Below, piece after piece: positions 1-11,081 of a DNA stretch of 64,000 nucleotides. The position numbers and the translations under genes are program-made. Positions within the stretch are counted from its first letter, which is position 1, and each line of letters begins with the position of its first letter. Source of the DNA: Megaera_A sp965233855 (GTDB lineage: Bacteria; Pseudomonadota; Alphaproteobacteria; Rickettsiales; Rickettsiaceae); assembly GCA_965233855.1 (NCBI GenBank), contig OZ247586.1, positions 1,054,001 through 1,118,000 on the forward strand, written 5' to 3'. The notes under the pieces were generated by a model, which did not search any database, was not told the DNA's origin, and saw only the letters and a list, made by a program, of their open reading frames with translations.

Positions 1-2
1 TT

Positions 3-3000
3 GACTCCCTTACCTCAGACGCAGGATTTAACAACTCATTTGGTCATTATTTTGCAGATGCTAATGGTACTCCAATATCAGGGATGTCAGGTAAACTAGA
101 TTTTTTCAACGTAAAAGATACACTTGGAGAAGGACAAGAAGCAGTTATACAATATGAATCAGATGACATACCAGCTGGAGCGGTGCAACTAGGATTTTTT
201 ATAATACCTAATGGCGCAACTCTTAATCAACCTTCAGTGCCCGATGGAGCAGCAATAGAGTTTATTGATGTTGGCGGGATTTGGACTCCTTACTATAACG
301 GACAACCTCTACAAGGAGCTTCTTCTCCTGCTTTTTTCTCAGACACAAATCTTAACCCCGATGGTGTGGATCATATGTCACACGCAACGGGCGGACATAT
401 GGACTGGGAAGATCTTTTTGGCGGTGGAGACAACGATTTTAATGACGCAACTCTAAATGTAACTGTTCAAAGTACAACTGATGATAATGGAAGTGATGAT
501 ATAATATCAGGTGGCGCTGGAGCCGACACTATTCAAGGTGGACAAGGCGACGATGTAGTAGCTGGAGGTGCAGGTAATGACATAATACTTGGTAACCAAG
601 GAGATGATTCTCTAACAGGTGGAAGTGGTCATGACATCTTAAAAGGCAATGATGGAGCAGATACTCTTGATGGAGAAGCTTACGATGACCACTTATTCGG
701 TGGTGCTGGTGGCGACTCTTTAATAGGTGGAACTGGACATGATACTATATATGGCGGAGCTGACGACGATACTATTACAGGAAATGAAGGCGAAGATTCT
801 ATAGTTGGCGGAACAGGAGAAGATTCCATTGAGGGTAACGAAGGTGACGATTCAATTGATGGTGGATCTGGACAAGATACAATTGATGGTGGCATAGGTG
901 ACGATTCAATACTAGGTGGAGGTGGCGACGATTCACTCATTGGTAATGAAGGAGCGGATACAATTGATGGCGGTGCTGGTGATGACTCTATCCTTGGCGG
1001 CACTGGTGATGATTCTATCGACGGCGGTTCTGGACAAGATACAATCGAGGGAGGAACTGGTGACGATACAATAACTGGTGGAATCGAAAATGATATAATA
1101 GATGGCGGTGATGATGATGATTGGATTCAAAGTCTTGGAGGAGATGACTCAGTTTCAGGTGGAGATGGAGATGATACAATCGAAGGTGGCGGTGGTAATG
1201 ACACATTAGCTGGCGGTGACGGTGATGACTCAGTGCTCGGTGGAGCTGGCGATGATTTTATCGACGGCGGAGACGGTGCAGATACACTAACTGGTAATGG
1301 CGGCGATGACTCAGTGCTCGGTGGAGCTGGCGATGATTCTATCGACGGCGGTGATGGTGCGGATACATTAACTGGTAATGGTGGTGATGACACGATCACT
1401 GGCGGTGCTGGTGATGACTCCATCCTTGGTGGTAATAATGATGATTCCCTATCAGGTGGAACTGGTGCCGATACTATTACTGGCGGCGGAGGTAGCGATA
1501 CTATCTCTGGCGATGAAGGTGATGATTCCATTGATGGCGGAGCAGATAATGATACAATCGAAGGTGGCGGTGGTAATGACACATTAGCTGGCGGTGACGG
1601 AGATGACTCAGTTCTCGGTGGAGCTGGCGATGATTCTATCGACGGCGGTGATGGTGCGGATACATTAACTGGTAATGGTGGTGATGATACGATCACTGGC
1701 GGTGCTGGTGATGACTCTATCCTTGGTGGTACAGGCGCAGACACTATATCGGGGGGTGATGATAATGATTCTATTTTTGGCGGCGAAGGCAATGATTTTG
1801 CAACTGGTGATGCAGGAGATGATGCAGTATATGGCGGCGCTGGTAATGATACACTTGAAGGCAATGCAGGTGATGACACTCTTGAAGGAGAAGGTGGAAA
1901 CGATTTATTAATTGGTGGATCAGGAGATGATTCTCTTGTTGGAGATAATGATATTGGAGTTACCCCTCCCGCTCCAACACAGCTTGCAAATAGCAATTAT
2001 GACATCTCCTCTGGAGACGGTTTCTCAATCACCTTTGACTCAATCACATCAACTGCAGGGTTTGAAAATACATTTGGATTATATTTTAAAGATGCTAACG
2101 GAGACATAATAGAAGGTAATATTGCATTTGCTAACGTTCAAGATTCATTAGGGATTGGTGGCCCAACAACACTAAATTATGCTTCTGCTGACTTACCTCC
2201 TGGTGCTGTCGAAATAGGCTTCTTTATTATTCCAAACGGGTACGGTTTAAACTCTGGATTAACTGATGGTGCTACAGTCACATTTGATGAAAACACTAAT
2301 GGAGACCTTGCTGTTTTCCTTAACGGAGATGAATTACAAGGTGCTCAAAATACCCCTGCCTATTTCTCTGATCAAAATCTAAATCCTGATAATGGATTTG
2401 ACCATATGAATCATACAGAATCAGGTCAGATTCAACTTGGATTTGAAGATTTATTTGGTGGTGGTGATAAAGATTATGACGATGCTGTAATCAATGTTTC
2501 TATAGATGGATACGGGATAACATCCAGTGGTACAAATAATGATACATTATTCGGCGATGATGGCGCAGATACAATATTTGGCGATGAAGGTGATGATTCC
2601 ATGCTAGGAAATGAAGGCTCTGACTTCATGGATGGTGGAGAAGGATCGGATACATTAAGTGGTGGAACTGGTGATGATACACTAGAAGGAGAATCTGGTG
2701 ATGATTTATTAATTGGTGGTGAAGGTGATGATCTACTCATAGGTGATACAAAAACTGGTGGCAACGGAGCTGTTCCGATTCAACTTACAAATGGAAATTA
2801 TACACTTCCAGCTGGAGTTGGATTCACTATTGCACTTGATTCTATTTCCTCGAATGCAGGGTATGATAATTCTATAGGTCACTATTTTGTTGATAGTAAT
2901 GGAGATCCAATTTCTGGTGTTGTTAATTTTGCAAATGTAAAAGACTCTCTAGGCATTGGTGACGAATCATCTATTACTTACGCTCCAGGAGATATTCCAG

Positions 3001-6000
3001 CTGGTGCAGTTGAAGTGGGTTTCTTTATCATACCAGACGGAGCTGATCTAAACCCATCTTTAACTGACGGAAGCGAAATAACATTCACATTTACAGGAGG
3101 CCAATGGGTTCCTGTCTTAAATGGCGATGAATTACAAGGCCAGGGAGCGCCTATTTACTTCTCGGATGGCAGTCTAAACTCTGATGGAGTTGGACATATG
3201 CACTTTATTGAGCAAAACCCTCTTCAAATTTCTTTTGAGGATTTACCTAATAATGGTGATAAAGATTTTGATGACGCAGTGGCGAATGTCACAGTTGAAG
3301 GTATTGATGGACCAGGGCAAAATGACACTCTACTCGGTGGTGAAGGCTCTGATACAGCTCTAGGTGGCGCAGGTGGAGATTACTTAGACGGCGGCACTGG
3401 GAACGATTCACTCGATGGAGGAACTGGCAACGACACACTAGTTGCAAGTGAAGGAGATGACACATTATCTGGTGGACTAGGAACAGATACACTTATCTTC
3501 CAAGGAGCTAGTAATGAATATACTATAACCGACAATAATGACGGTACATTTACAGTACAAGATAGCGTTTCTGGACGTGACGGCACCGATATAATTGATG
3601 GTATTGAACATCTAGAATTCACTGACACAACATTAAATATTAATGGTGGTAGTGGTGTAGGAGTGCAGTTCAGCGGAACAAGTGATGAGTATATCTTCCA
3701 TAATAATGGTGACGGTACATTTACTGTCGAAGATACAATTTCTGGACGTGATGGAAGCCAGATAGTCCAAACTGGATTTGACCTAGACTTTACAGATAAA
3801 ACATACACAACAGTAAACAACACAATCTTTGGCACAGATGGCGATGATGTTATGCGAGGTGGTGATGGTACTGAAATATTCCAAGGAGGGTTAGGAGCTG
3901 ACACTATTACCGGTGGAGACGGCCAAGACGTTATCCATGGTGGCGAAGGCGAAGATCAAATTGATGGCGGTGCTGGTGATGATATGATCTGGGGCGGCGA
4001 TGGCGCAGATACTATACTTGGTGGTGCTGATAATGACTGGATCGGCGGCGATGGGGGTGATGATTTAATTGATGCTGGAACCGGTGATGATGATGTTGTT
4101 GGTAATGCTGAAAATGATACTATTACCGGTGGTGATGGCCAGGATTCTATCTGGGGCGGCGACGATGAAGATCTAATCGATGGCGGTGCTGGTGATGATA
4201 TTCTTGAAGGAGATGCGGGTGATGACACTATAACAGGTGGATCTGGAGAAGATACAATACATGGTGAAGAAGGAAATGATTCAATCGACGGTGGTGACGA
4301 TGATGATACTATTACCGGTGGTGATGGAGAAGACACTATACAAGGTGGTCTTGGTGATGATGAAATAGATGGTAATGATGGTGACGATGTTATTTATGGT
4401 GATGAGATAGGTGGTGGTGGAACTCCTCCAACTGCCCCTACTCAACTTCCTGATGGTAATTATGACATCTCGAATACAGATCATTTCTGCATCGAAATTG
4501 ATTCTATCTCTTCGAATGCTGGCTATAATAATTCATTCGGTCATTATTTTGCAGATAGCAATGGAAATCCAATTTCCGGATCAGTAGATTTTGCAAATGT
4601 AAAAGATACTACAGGAGTCGGTGATTCTGTAGTAATTGCCTATGATGCAGGTGATATCCCTGCAGGAGCAACTCAGCTTGGATTCTTTATAATACCAGAT
4701 GGAGCTGACCAAAACCCTAGCTTAGTTGACGGTGCTCAAGTCGAATTTACCCAAGGTATGAATGGAAATTGGACAGCTATCTGGAATGGTGATGAACTAA
4801 ATGGAATTGGATCCGACACCTTTTTCTCAGGGCAAAATCTAAACTCTGATGGCGTTGACCATATGAGCCATACCACTAGCGGACAAATTACATTTGGATT
4901 TGAAGATCTCCAAGGTGGTGGTGATAATGACTTTAATGATGTAGTGATAAACTTCAATATCAGAGCAATTGATGCAGACCCTGAGCCATTCACTCTTGGA
5001 GGAAGAGATGTTCCACAAGATCAATACAATGTAGATGAGCTATGGAATAAGGATTTAGCAGGCCATGATGTAACGGTTACACCATTTAACAACCTGGAAA
5101 ATGAAACTCCTGGAGAATTTGGATTCGAATATCAAGGCAATATAACAAGAGGTATCGGAGTTGAAGCTGGTGATAACGAAATTAACGGTGAAGAAGGAAT
5201 CAGAGTTGATCTTGGCGGCTTAGAATTAAAAGAAGTAACAGTTGGAGTTAGAGCTCTATTTGAAGAAGGAGCACCAGCTGATGGAGTTGAGACCGGTTCA
5301 TGGAAAGCTTATCTAGATGGCATAGAAGTTGGATCTGGCTCTTTCGATGCAATCCCAGGATCACCCGACGGGCGTGCCGAATTTACAGTAAATGTAGAAG
5401 GTGGTTTTGATAGAATAGATTTCTTCTCAGAAGAAGCGGGAAGCGATTTTCACCTTGAATATATTGATGGAATAATCCCTGCAAAAATTGTCGAAGATTA
5501 TAATAACGACAATGATGGAGGAGATGATGGTGGCGGCGGAGGAGGCCCAGGTGGCAATGACACTATAAAAGGTGGCCAAGGTAATGATTGGATTGATGGT
5601 CAAGGTGGAGATGATGTCATAGATGGCGGCATTGGTGATAACACGCTTGATGGAAATGATGGTGATGACATTATCACTGGCGATGAAGGCGATGATTCTA
5701 TCGGTGGTGGCGAAGGGAATGATTGGATGAGCGGCGGAGACGGCGCAGACACTATGGATGGTGGCGCTGGAGATGACACAATGCTTGGCGGCTCTGGTAT
5801 GGATTCAATCCTTGGCGGAGATGGTTCTGATTCTATTGATGGCGGTGCAGATGATGATAAAATCTGGGGCGGCGATGGTGACGATTATATTGAAGGCAAC
5901 GATGGCAACGACTTGCTCTTTGGAGATGAAGGGGGTAGTGATTTTGGCGACCCTACTCAACTTGCAAATGGTAACTTTGACATTGAAGGAATTGACCATT

Positions 6001-9000
6001 TCTGTATAGATCTCGATTCTATTAGTTCAAATGCTGGATATAATAATTCTTTTGGCCACTATTTTGCAGATAGCAATGGAAATCCAATTTCTGGTTCTAT
6101 TGATTTCACTAATGTTAAAGATACTCTAGGCGAAGGTGATAACGTAACACTACAATATACTTCCTACGAGATTCCTCCTGGAGCAACTCAGCTTGGATTC
6201 TTTATAATTCCTGATGGTGCTAATAAAAATTCAGGATTATCAGATGGAGATCAAGTGAATTTCCAATTAATCAACGGCGAATGGACTCCAATCCTAAATG
6301 GGGATGATCTAGCAGGCCAAGGTGCCACTGCTCTATTCTCTGATTCTGCATTAAACCCAGGCACCAATGAACACATGCAAACTTCAAATAACGGACAAAT
6401 TTCATTTAATTTTGAAGATATTACTGGTGGTGGAGATCAAGATTTCAATGATGTAGTTGTTGATTTCTCAATCAGAACTATCAACGCTGATCCAGAACCA
6501 TTTACACTTGGTGGCTCAGATTTAAATGAAGCAAATTATGATGTCAACGCTTTATGGAATCAGGACCTTGCTGGTCATCAAGTTAACATTACACCCTACT
6601 CTGATCTAGAAAATAATGTAGAAGGTAATTTTAACTTTAAAACCCTTGGAGATGGTGAAGTACGTGGACTTTCAGTTGGACCTGGCCATGCGGAAATTGA
6701 TCAAAATGAAGGAATAAAAATTGATTTTAATGGTTTAGTACTAGATGAAGTAAATGTTGGCTTACGAGTATTATTCCAAGAAGATTCAGGTAATGTAGGA
6801 AACCCTCCACCTGATGATGTTGAAACTGCATCTTGGAAAGCATATCTAGACGGAGTTGAAGTTGGCTCTGGAACCGTTGATGGAACAGATGATTTGGGTA
6901 ACCCAATGTCGGATGGAAAATTAGAGTTCACTATCGATATTGAAGGTGGTTTTGATCAAATTGTATTATTCAGTGATGAAAATGGATCGGATTTTGGTAT
7001 AGAATTCATAACAGGAGAAATACCAGCAAAAGATGTAGAAGATTATAATCGTATAAAAGGAAACAACAATAACGAAAATAGTAATGATACTATTTTAGGT
7101 GGCACTGGTGATGATACAATCGACGGCGGAAGAAATGCAGATTTATTATTTGGTAATGAAGGTGATGATTCCATATTGGGCGGCACTGGTAATGACACTA
7201 TTGATGGTGGAGCAGATGATGATAAAGTTTGGGGCGGCGATGGTGATGATAGCATCCAAGGTGGATCAGGTGATGATTGGCTCGGTGGTGGCGATGGTGA
7301 CAACACAATCGACGGTGGAACTGGCAATGACGACATTCAAGGAGATGGAGGAGATGACTCTCTAACCGGCGGCGAAGGTAATGACTGGATAAGTGGCGGT
7401 GATGGAACCGATACTATAGATGGTGGCGCTGGTGATGACACAATGCTTGGCGGATCTGGTATGGACTCCATACTTGGCGGCGGCGGTGATGATTCTATTG
7501 ACGGCGGTGCAGATGACGATAAAATCTGGGGCGGCGATGGTGACGACACAATTGATGGAGGAACTGGCAATGACGACATTCAAGGAGATGGAGGCAATGA
7601 CTCCCTAACTGGCGGCGAAGGCAATGACTGGATGAGCGGTGGAGACGGCGCAGACACTATGGAAGGCGGCGCTGGTGATGACACAATGCTTGGCGGATCT
7701 GGTATGGATTCCATACTTGGAGGCGATGGTTCTGATTCTATTGACGGCGGTGCAGATGATGATAAAATCTGGGGCGGAGATGGTGATGACAACATACAAG
7801 GCGGATCAGGTGATGATTGGCTCGGTGGCGGAGATGGTGACGACACAATCGACGGTGGAACTGGCAATGATGACATACAAGGAGATGGAGGAGATGACTC
7901 TCTAACCGGCGGCGAAGGCAATGACTGGATGAGCGGTGGAGATGGCGCAGACACTATGGAGGGCGGTGCTGGTGATGATACAATGCTTGGTGGAGCAGAT
8001 GACGATTGCTTAGATGGTGGCACTGGAAATGACACAATGTCTGGAGGATCAGGAATAGATTCTATGTTCGGCGGCGCTGGAGCAGATTCCATGGCAGGCA
8101 ATGCTGGAACAGATATTCTAATGGGCGGCGCTGGTGACGGCACAATGTCTGGAGGAGATGATAATGATACACTGCATGGTGGTGCCGGCGATGATTTAAT
8201 TGAAGGTGACGCAGGTGATGACCTCCTAGTTGGTGATAGTGATAATAGTAACAACCAAGAGCCTACTTTACTTGAAAATGGCAATTATGATATTTCCGCT
8301 ACAAATGGCATGGTTATCTCGATTGATTCCATATCATCAAACGCAGGATATGACAATTCATTAGACATATATTTTGCAGATAGCAATGGTACTCCAATTT
8401 CCGGCATAGTGAATTTCAAAAATGTAAAAGAATCACTTGGTGAAAGTAATGCTTCAACTATCACACTTGGTGCAAGCAGCATCCCATTAGGAGCAGTTCA
8501 GCTCGGTTTCTTTATTATTCCAGATGGATCAAATCAAAATCCAACATTATCTGATGAGACAGAAATTATTTTCATAGAAAATAATGATGGCCAGTGGACT
8601 CCTGTTATTGACGATGGTAATGGTGGAACAACTGAACTTCAAGGAATCCAAGGGGCACCTGCATATTTCTCAGACACATCTTTAAATCCAGATGGTTTTG
8701 ACCATATGAACCATACTGAACTCGGACAAATTCAAATTGGTTTTGAAGATTTAGTAAATGGAGGAGATCAAGATTATGATGACGTTGTTGCAAACGTCAC
8801 AGTCGAAGGTTCAGACATATCTAGCGGATCAAATGATACTCTACTTGGTGGAGAAGGTGATGATACAGCGCTAGGTGGATCAGGCGATGATTTAATAGAT
8901 GGTGGAGCTGGGCATGATGACCTTCATGGCGATAGTGGCAATGATACTATCCTCGGTGGCGATGGTGACGATTGGATTGAAGGAGGGTCAGGAAATGACT

Positions 9001-10949
9001 CACTTGAAGGTAATAGCGGTAATGATACAATTCAAGGTAATTCTGGAAATGATGTAATTGACGGAGGTGCTGGTGGTGATTTAATCCTAGGAGGAACAGG
9101 TTCTGATGTCATTGAAGGCGGTGCAGGCTCTGATACAATTCAAGGTAACAGCGGTGATGATTCAATCGATGGTGGTGATAATCAAGATATATTAATCGGT
9201 GGCACTGGTAATGATACTATTGATGGAGGAACTGGTAATGATGTTATAGTCGGTGGCAGCGGTGATGATATCTTATCCGGAGGAGCAGGACATGATTATG
9301 TTGTTGGAGAAGAAGGAAATGACTCCCTAGAAGGCAATGCTGGCGATGACCATATGTATGGTGGCACTGGTGATGATACAATAAGTGGTGGTACTGGAGA
9401 AGACACTATCTTTGGTGGAGGCGGAAGTGATTCCATAGTTGGTGGTGATGGAGATGATACGATCTATGCTGATAGTGGAACTTTTGTTATTCATGAAAGC
9501 TCAGATTTCACAGGGTGGAATGATAATTCTACTGAAACTTCAACAGATCCAAATGCAACTGGTGAATATCTTGGAAGACATGGAGATTCCGATGGCGAGC
9601 AAATTCTCTATAAAACATTTGATATATCACAAGCGGAGGATACAGTATCTGTAGAGTTTGATATTCTAGAAATCGATGATTGGGATGGTAGTGGTTACTA
9701 TATGGATGAAATTACAGTATTTGTAAACAATCAGCCAGTACTAGTAAAAAGCTATGATGTAAACGTAGATGATGGAGATCAAAATCCTAATGGGCTTCAA
9801 GATCTTGGTTATGGAGGAGCGTATAATGACGAGATACACCCTTATAAGCTGAATTTTAGCATTGGTGAGGACGGTACGCTTACATTACTGAACCCTGATG
9901 GTTCAGAAAGTTCTACTACAATTAATGCGCTACCAGATGAATCTAGCTTAAAACTTGGATTCGGCGCCGAAATGAGCGCTGGAATTAGCAATGAATCTTG
10001 GGGTGTTGATAATATTAAAATTTCAAGCACTGTAATTGAAGGTGGTGACGATACAATCAGTGGTGGAGCTGGTGATGATATCGTTGTATTCCAAGGAAAC
10101 TATAATGAATATAATATTACTCAGAATCCAGATGGTAACTTTATAGTTGAAGATTCAGTTTCAGAAAGGGATGGAGCAGATACTATAGATAGTGTTGAAA
10201 TATTCCAATTTAGTGATGGAACGCTTAATACAAGCGATTGGTATGATGGGATAAATATCACACCACATGGTAGTGAAGAATCAGGACAAAATACGAACCA
10301 AGGCAATACAAACAACTTTAATGAAATTAACGGTGATAATAGTTCAAATCTAATATATGGAACAGCTGGCGAAGATTTGATTGATGGTCAAGGTGGCAAT
10401 GATTCAATATATGGAAAAGAAGGCGATGATTCAATCCTCGGTGGTGATGGTGATGACTATATCAGAGGAGAAGGTGGAAACGATACTATTGACGCTGGCG
10501 ATGGTAATGACATTGTCACATTCAAAGGAAATATAGAAGAATATACTATAATCAAAAACTCTGATGGTAGTTATAATGTTCAAGAAAATAGTAATACTCC
10601 TCTAGATGGAAACGACATTGTCACTAACTCCGAATTCTTCTGCTTTGATAATGGAATATTTTCAATGGCAGAAATTGATAATAACTACTTAACACCTGGT
10701 GATGGAGGTGGAAACGGAGACTCTACTGATCTTGGTGATATTATTGCCGATGATACTGATGATTGGATCGAGGCTATTTCAGAAGATAGTAATTTTGATG
10801 ATATAGACCCAAGCAACTGGATGGAAGATATTGATCTAGATTCACATGATCATGGTATGGATTATGAAGAGCTTGAAAAAGGAGAAGAGTCATTAGAATT
10901 TGATGATAATTCCCATGAAGAGGAAGATACCTCTCCTCCAACAGCTTAA
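3..10949 (+). CDS. Giant RTX / DUF4114 repeat exoprotein (3' part, open at left edge)
   Basis: The frame is open to the left edge, so this is the C-terminal part (about 3,650 residues) of a larger protein. It is dominated by glycine/aspartate nonapeptides of the GGxGxDxLx type, which in RTX proteins form calcium-binding beta-rolls after export. Between the RTX blocks are six copies of a domain of about 180 residues ending in FEDLxGGGDxDFND, the hallmark of DUF4114; they lie near 3-480, 1978-2510, 2770-3310, 4430-4980, 5945-6490 and 8260-8815. A second module (starting NADPEPFTLGG) follows copies 4 and 5. Four short modules of the type FQGxxNEYxI...DGxDxIDxxExxxF lie near 3491, 3660, 10081 and 10516, and an unrecognised beta-rich stretch lies at 9480-10020. 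The C-terminus is very acidic. The type I secretion genes directly downstream fit it as their substrate. An adhesin or matrix role is inference; no enzymatic domain is visible. Confidence 0.9.
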   Translation, partial: DSLTSDAGFNNSFGHYFADANGTPISGMSGKLDFFNVKDTLGEGQEAVIQYESDDIPAGAVQLGFFIIPNGATLNQPSVPDGAAIEFIDVGGIWTPYYNGQPLQGASSPAFFSDTNLNPDGVDHMSHATGGHMDWEDLFGGGDNDFNDATLNVTVQSTTDDNGSDDIISGGAGADTIQGGQGDDVVAGGAGNDIILGNQGDDSLTGGSGHDILKGNDGADTLDGEAYDDHLFGGAGGDSLIGGTGHDTIYGGADDDTITGNEGEDSIVGGTGEDSIEGNEGDDSIDGGSGQDTIDGGIGDDSILGGGGDDSLIGNEGADTIDGGAGDDSILGGTGDDSIDGGSGQDTIEGGTGDDTITGGIENDIIDGGDDDDWIQSLGGDDSVSGGDGDDTIEGGGGNDTLAGGDGDDSVLGGAGDDFIDGGDGADTLTGNGGDDSVLGGAGDDSIDGGDGADTLTGNGGDDTITGGAGDDSILGGNNDDSLSGGTGADTITGGGGSDTISGDEGDDSIDGGADNDTIEGGGGNDTLAGGDGDDSVLGGAGDDSIDGGDGADTLTGNGGDDTITGGAGDDSILGGTGADTISGGDDNDSIFGGEGNDFATGDAGDDAVYGGAGNDTLEGNAGDDTLEGEGGNDLLIGGSGDDSLVGDNDIGVTPPAPTQLANSNYDISSGDGFSITFDSITSTAGFENTFGLYFKDANGDIIEGNIAFANVQDSLGIGGPTTLNYASADLPPGAVEIGFFIIPNGYGLNSGLTDGATVTFDENTNGDLAVFLNGDELQGAQNTPAYFSDQNLNPDNGFDHMNHTESGQIQLGFEDLFGGGDKDYDDAVINVSIDGYGITSSGTNNDTLFGDDGADTIFGDEGDDSMLGNEGSDFMDGGEGSDTLSGGTGDDTLEGESGDDLLIGGEGDDLLIGDTKTGGNGAVPIQLTNGNYTLPAGVGFTIALDSISSNAGYDNSIGHYFVDSNGDPISGVVNFANVKDSLGIGDESSITYAPGDIPAGAVEVGFFIIPDGADLNPSLTDGSEITFTFTGGQWVPVLNGDELQGQGAPIYFSDGSLNSDGVGHMHFIEQNPLQISFEDLPNNGDKDFDDAVANVTVEGIDGPGQNDTLLGGEGSDTALGGAGGDYLDGGTGNDSLDGGTGNDTLVASEGDDTLSGGLGTDTLIFQGASNEYTITDNNDGTFTVQDSVSGRDGTDIIDGIEHLEFTDTTLNINGGSGVGVQFSGTSDEYIFHNNGDGTFTVEDTISGRDGSQIVQTGFDLDFTDKTYTTVNNTIFGTDGDDVMRGGDGTEIFQGGLGADTITGGDGQDVIHGGEGEDQIDGGAGDDMIWGGDGADTILGGADNDWIGGDGGDDLIDAGTGDDDVVGNAENDTITGGDGQDSIWGGDDEDLIDGGAGDDILEGDAGDDTITGGSGEDTIHGEEGNDSIDGGDDDDTITGGDGEDTIQGGLGDDEIDGNDGDDVIYGDEIGGGGTPPTAPTQLPDGNYDISNTDHFCIEIDSISSNAGYNNSFGHYFADSNGNPISGSVDFANVKDTTGVGDSVVIAYDAGDIPAGATQLGFFIIPDGADQNPSLVDGAQVEFTQGMNGNWTAIWNGDELNGIGSDTFFSGQNLNSDGVDHMSHTTSGQITFGFEDLQGGGDNDFNDVVINFNIRAIDADPEPFTLGGRDVPQDQYNVDELWNKDLAGHDVTVTPFNNLENETPGEFGFEYQGNITRGIGVEAGDNEINGEEGIRVDLGGLELKEVTVGVRALFEEGAPADGVETGSWKAYLDGIEVGSGSFDAIPGSPDGRAEFTVNVEGGFDRIDFFSEEAGSDFHLEYIDGIIPAKIVEDYNNDNDGGDDGGGGGGPGGNDTIKGGQGNDWIDGQGGDDVIDGGIGDNTLDGNDGDDIITGDEGDDSIGGGEGNDWMSGGDGADTMDGGAGDDTMLGGSGMDSILGGDGSDSIDGGADDDKIWGGDGDDYIEGNDGNDLLFGDEGGSDFGDPTQLANGNFDIEGIDHFCIDLDSISSNAGYNNSFGHYFADSNGNPISGSIDFTNVKDTLGEGDNVTLQYTSYEIPPGATQLGFFIIPDGANKNSGLSDGDQVNFQLINGEWTPILNGDDLAGQGATALFSDSALNPGTNEHMQTSNNGQISFNFEDITGGGDQDFNDVVVDFSIRTINADPEPFTLGGSDLNEANYDVNALWNQDLAGHQVNITPYSDLENNVEGNFNFKTLGDGEVRGLSVGPGHAEIDQNEGIKIDFNGLVLDEVNVGLRVLFQEDSGNVGNPPPDDVETASWKAYLDGVEVGSGTVDGTDDLGNPMSDGKLEFTIDIEGGFDQIVLFSDENGSDFGIEFITGEIPAKDVEDYNRIKGNNNNENSNDTILGGTGDDTIDGGRNADLLFGNEGDDSILGGTGNDTIDGGADDDKVWGGDGDDSIQGGSGDDWLGGGDGDNTIDGGTGNDDIQGDGGDDSLTGGEGNDWISGGDGTDTIDGGAGDDTMLGGSGMDSILGGGGDDSIDGGADDDKIWGGDGDDTIDGGTGNDDIQGDGGNDSLTGGEGNDWMSGGDGADTMEGGAGDDTMLGGSGMDSILGGDGSDSIDGGADDDKIWGGDGDDNIQGGSGDDWLGGGDGDDTIDGGTGNDDIQGDGGDDSLTGGEGNDWMSGGDGADTMEGGAGDDTMLGGADDDCLDGGTGNDTMSGGSGIDSMFGGAGADSMAGNAGTDILMGGAGDGTMSGGDDNDTLHGGAGDDLIEGDAGDDLLVGDSDNSNNQEPTLLENGNYDISATNGMVISIDSISSNAGYDNSLDIYFADSNGTPISGIVNFKNVKESLGESNASTITLGASSIPLGAVQLGFFIIPDGSNQNPTLSDETEIIFIENNDGQWTPVIDDGNGGTTELQGIQGAPAYFSDTSLNPDGFDHMNHTELGQIQIGFEDLVNGGDQDYDDVVANVTVEGSDISSGSNDTLLGGEGDDTALGGSGDDLIDGGAGHDDLHGDSGNDTILGGDGDDWIEGGSGNDSLEGNSGNDTIQGNSGNDVIDGGAGGDLILGGTGSDVIEGGAGSDTIQGNSGDDSIDGGDNQDILIGGTGNDTIDGGTGNDVIVGGSGDDILSGGAGHDYVVGEEGNDSLEGNAGDDHMYGGTGDDTISGGTGEDTIFGGGGSDSIVGGDGDDTIYADSGTFVIHESSDFTGWNDNSTETSTDPNATGEYLGRHGDSDGEQILYKTFDISQAEDTVSVEFDILEIDDWDGSGYYMDEITVFVNNQPVLVKSYDVNVDDGDQNPNGLQDLGYGGAYNDEIHPYKLNFSIGEDGTLTLLNPDGSESSTTINALPDESSLKLGFGAEMSAGISNESWGVDNIKISSTVIEGGDDTISGGAGDDIVVFQGNYNEYNITQNPDGNFIVEDSVSERDGADTIDSVEIFQFSDGTLNTSDWYDGINITPHGSEESGQNTNQGNTNNFNEINGDNSSNLIYGTAGEDLIDGQGGNDSIYGKEGDDSILGGDGDDYIRGEGGNDTIDAGDGNDIVTFKGNIEEYTIIKNSDGSYNVQENSNTPLDGNDIVTNSEFFCFDNGIFSMAEIDNNYLTPGDGGGNGDSTDLGDIIADDTDDWIEAISEDSNFDDIDPSNWMEDIDLDSHDHGMDYEELEKGEESLEFDDNSHEEEDTSPPTA

Positions 10950-11018
10950 TTTCTAATAACAATCAGTAGTTTTTAGGTCGCTTAAAAGTAATATATTAGT
11001 AATATTTTCAATTTTTAA

Positions 11019-11047
11019 TTGCCTTTTGTGGTACAAAATTATATCAA
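11019..11047 (+). promoter_or_regulatory. Possible sigma70-type promoter before the secretion operon
   Basis: TTGCCT (11019-11024) and TATCAA (11042-11047) are separated by 17 bp in the 132-bp gap after the RTX gene and about 35 bp before the first ABC gene. The -10 box is weak, so read-through from the RTX gene is equally possible. No clear terminator hairpin is visible in the gap. Confidence 0.3.
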
Positions 11048-11081
11048 AAGATTAACAGGCTAAAATTGGTGTTGTATAAAA

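Noticed and set aside
680..8284. Long Pro/Ser-rich open frames on the minus strand opposite the RTX gene
   Set aside because: They are the antisense of GGxGDD repeats; repeat codon bias removes stops. They have no RBS and no family features.
480..9480. Regular repeat spacing that might suggest a CRISPR array
   Set aside because: The period is 27 bases (9 codons), units are degenerate, continuous and coding, and there are no unique spacers or cas genes.
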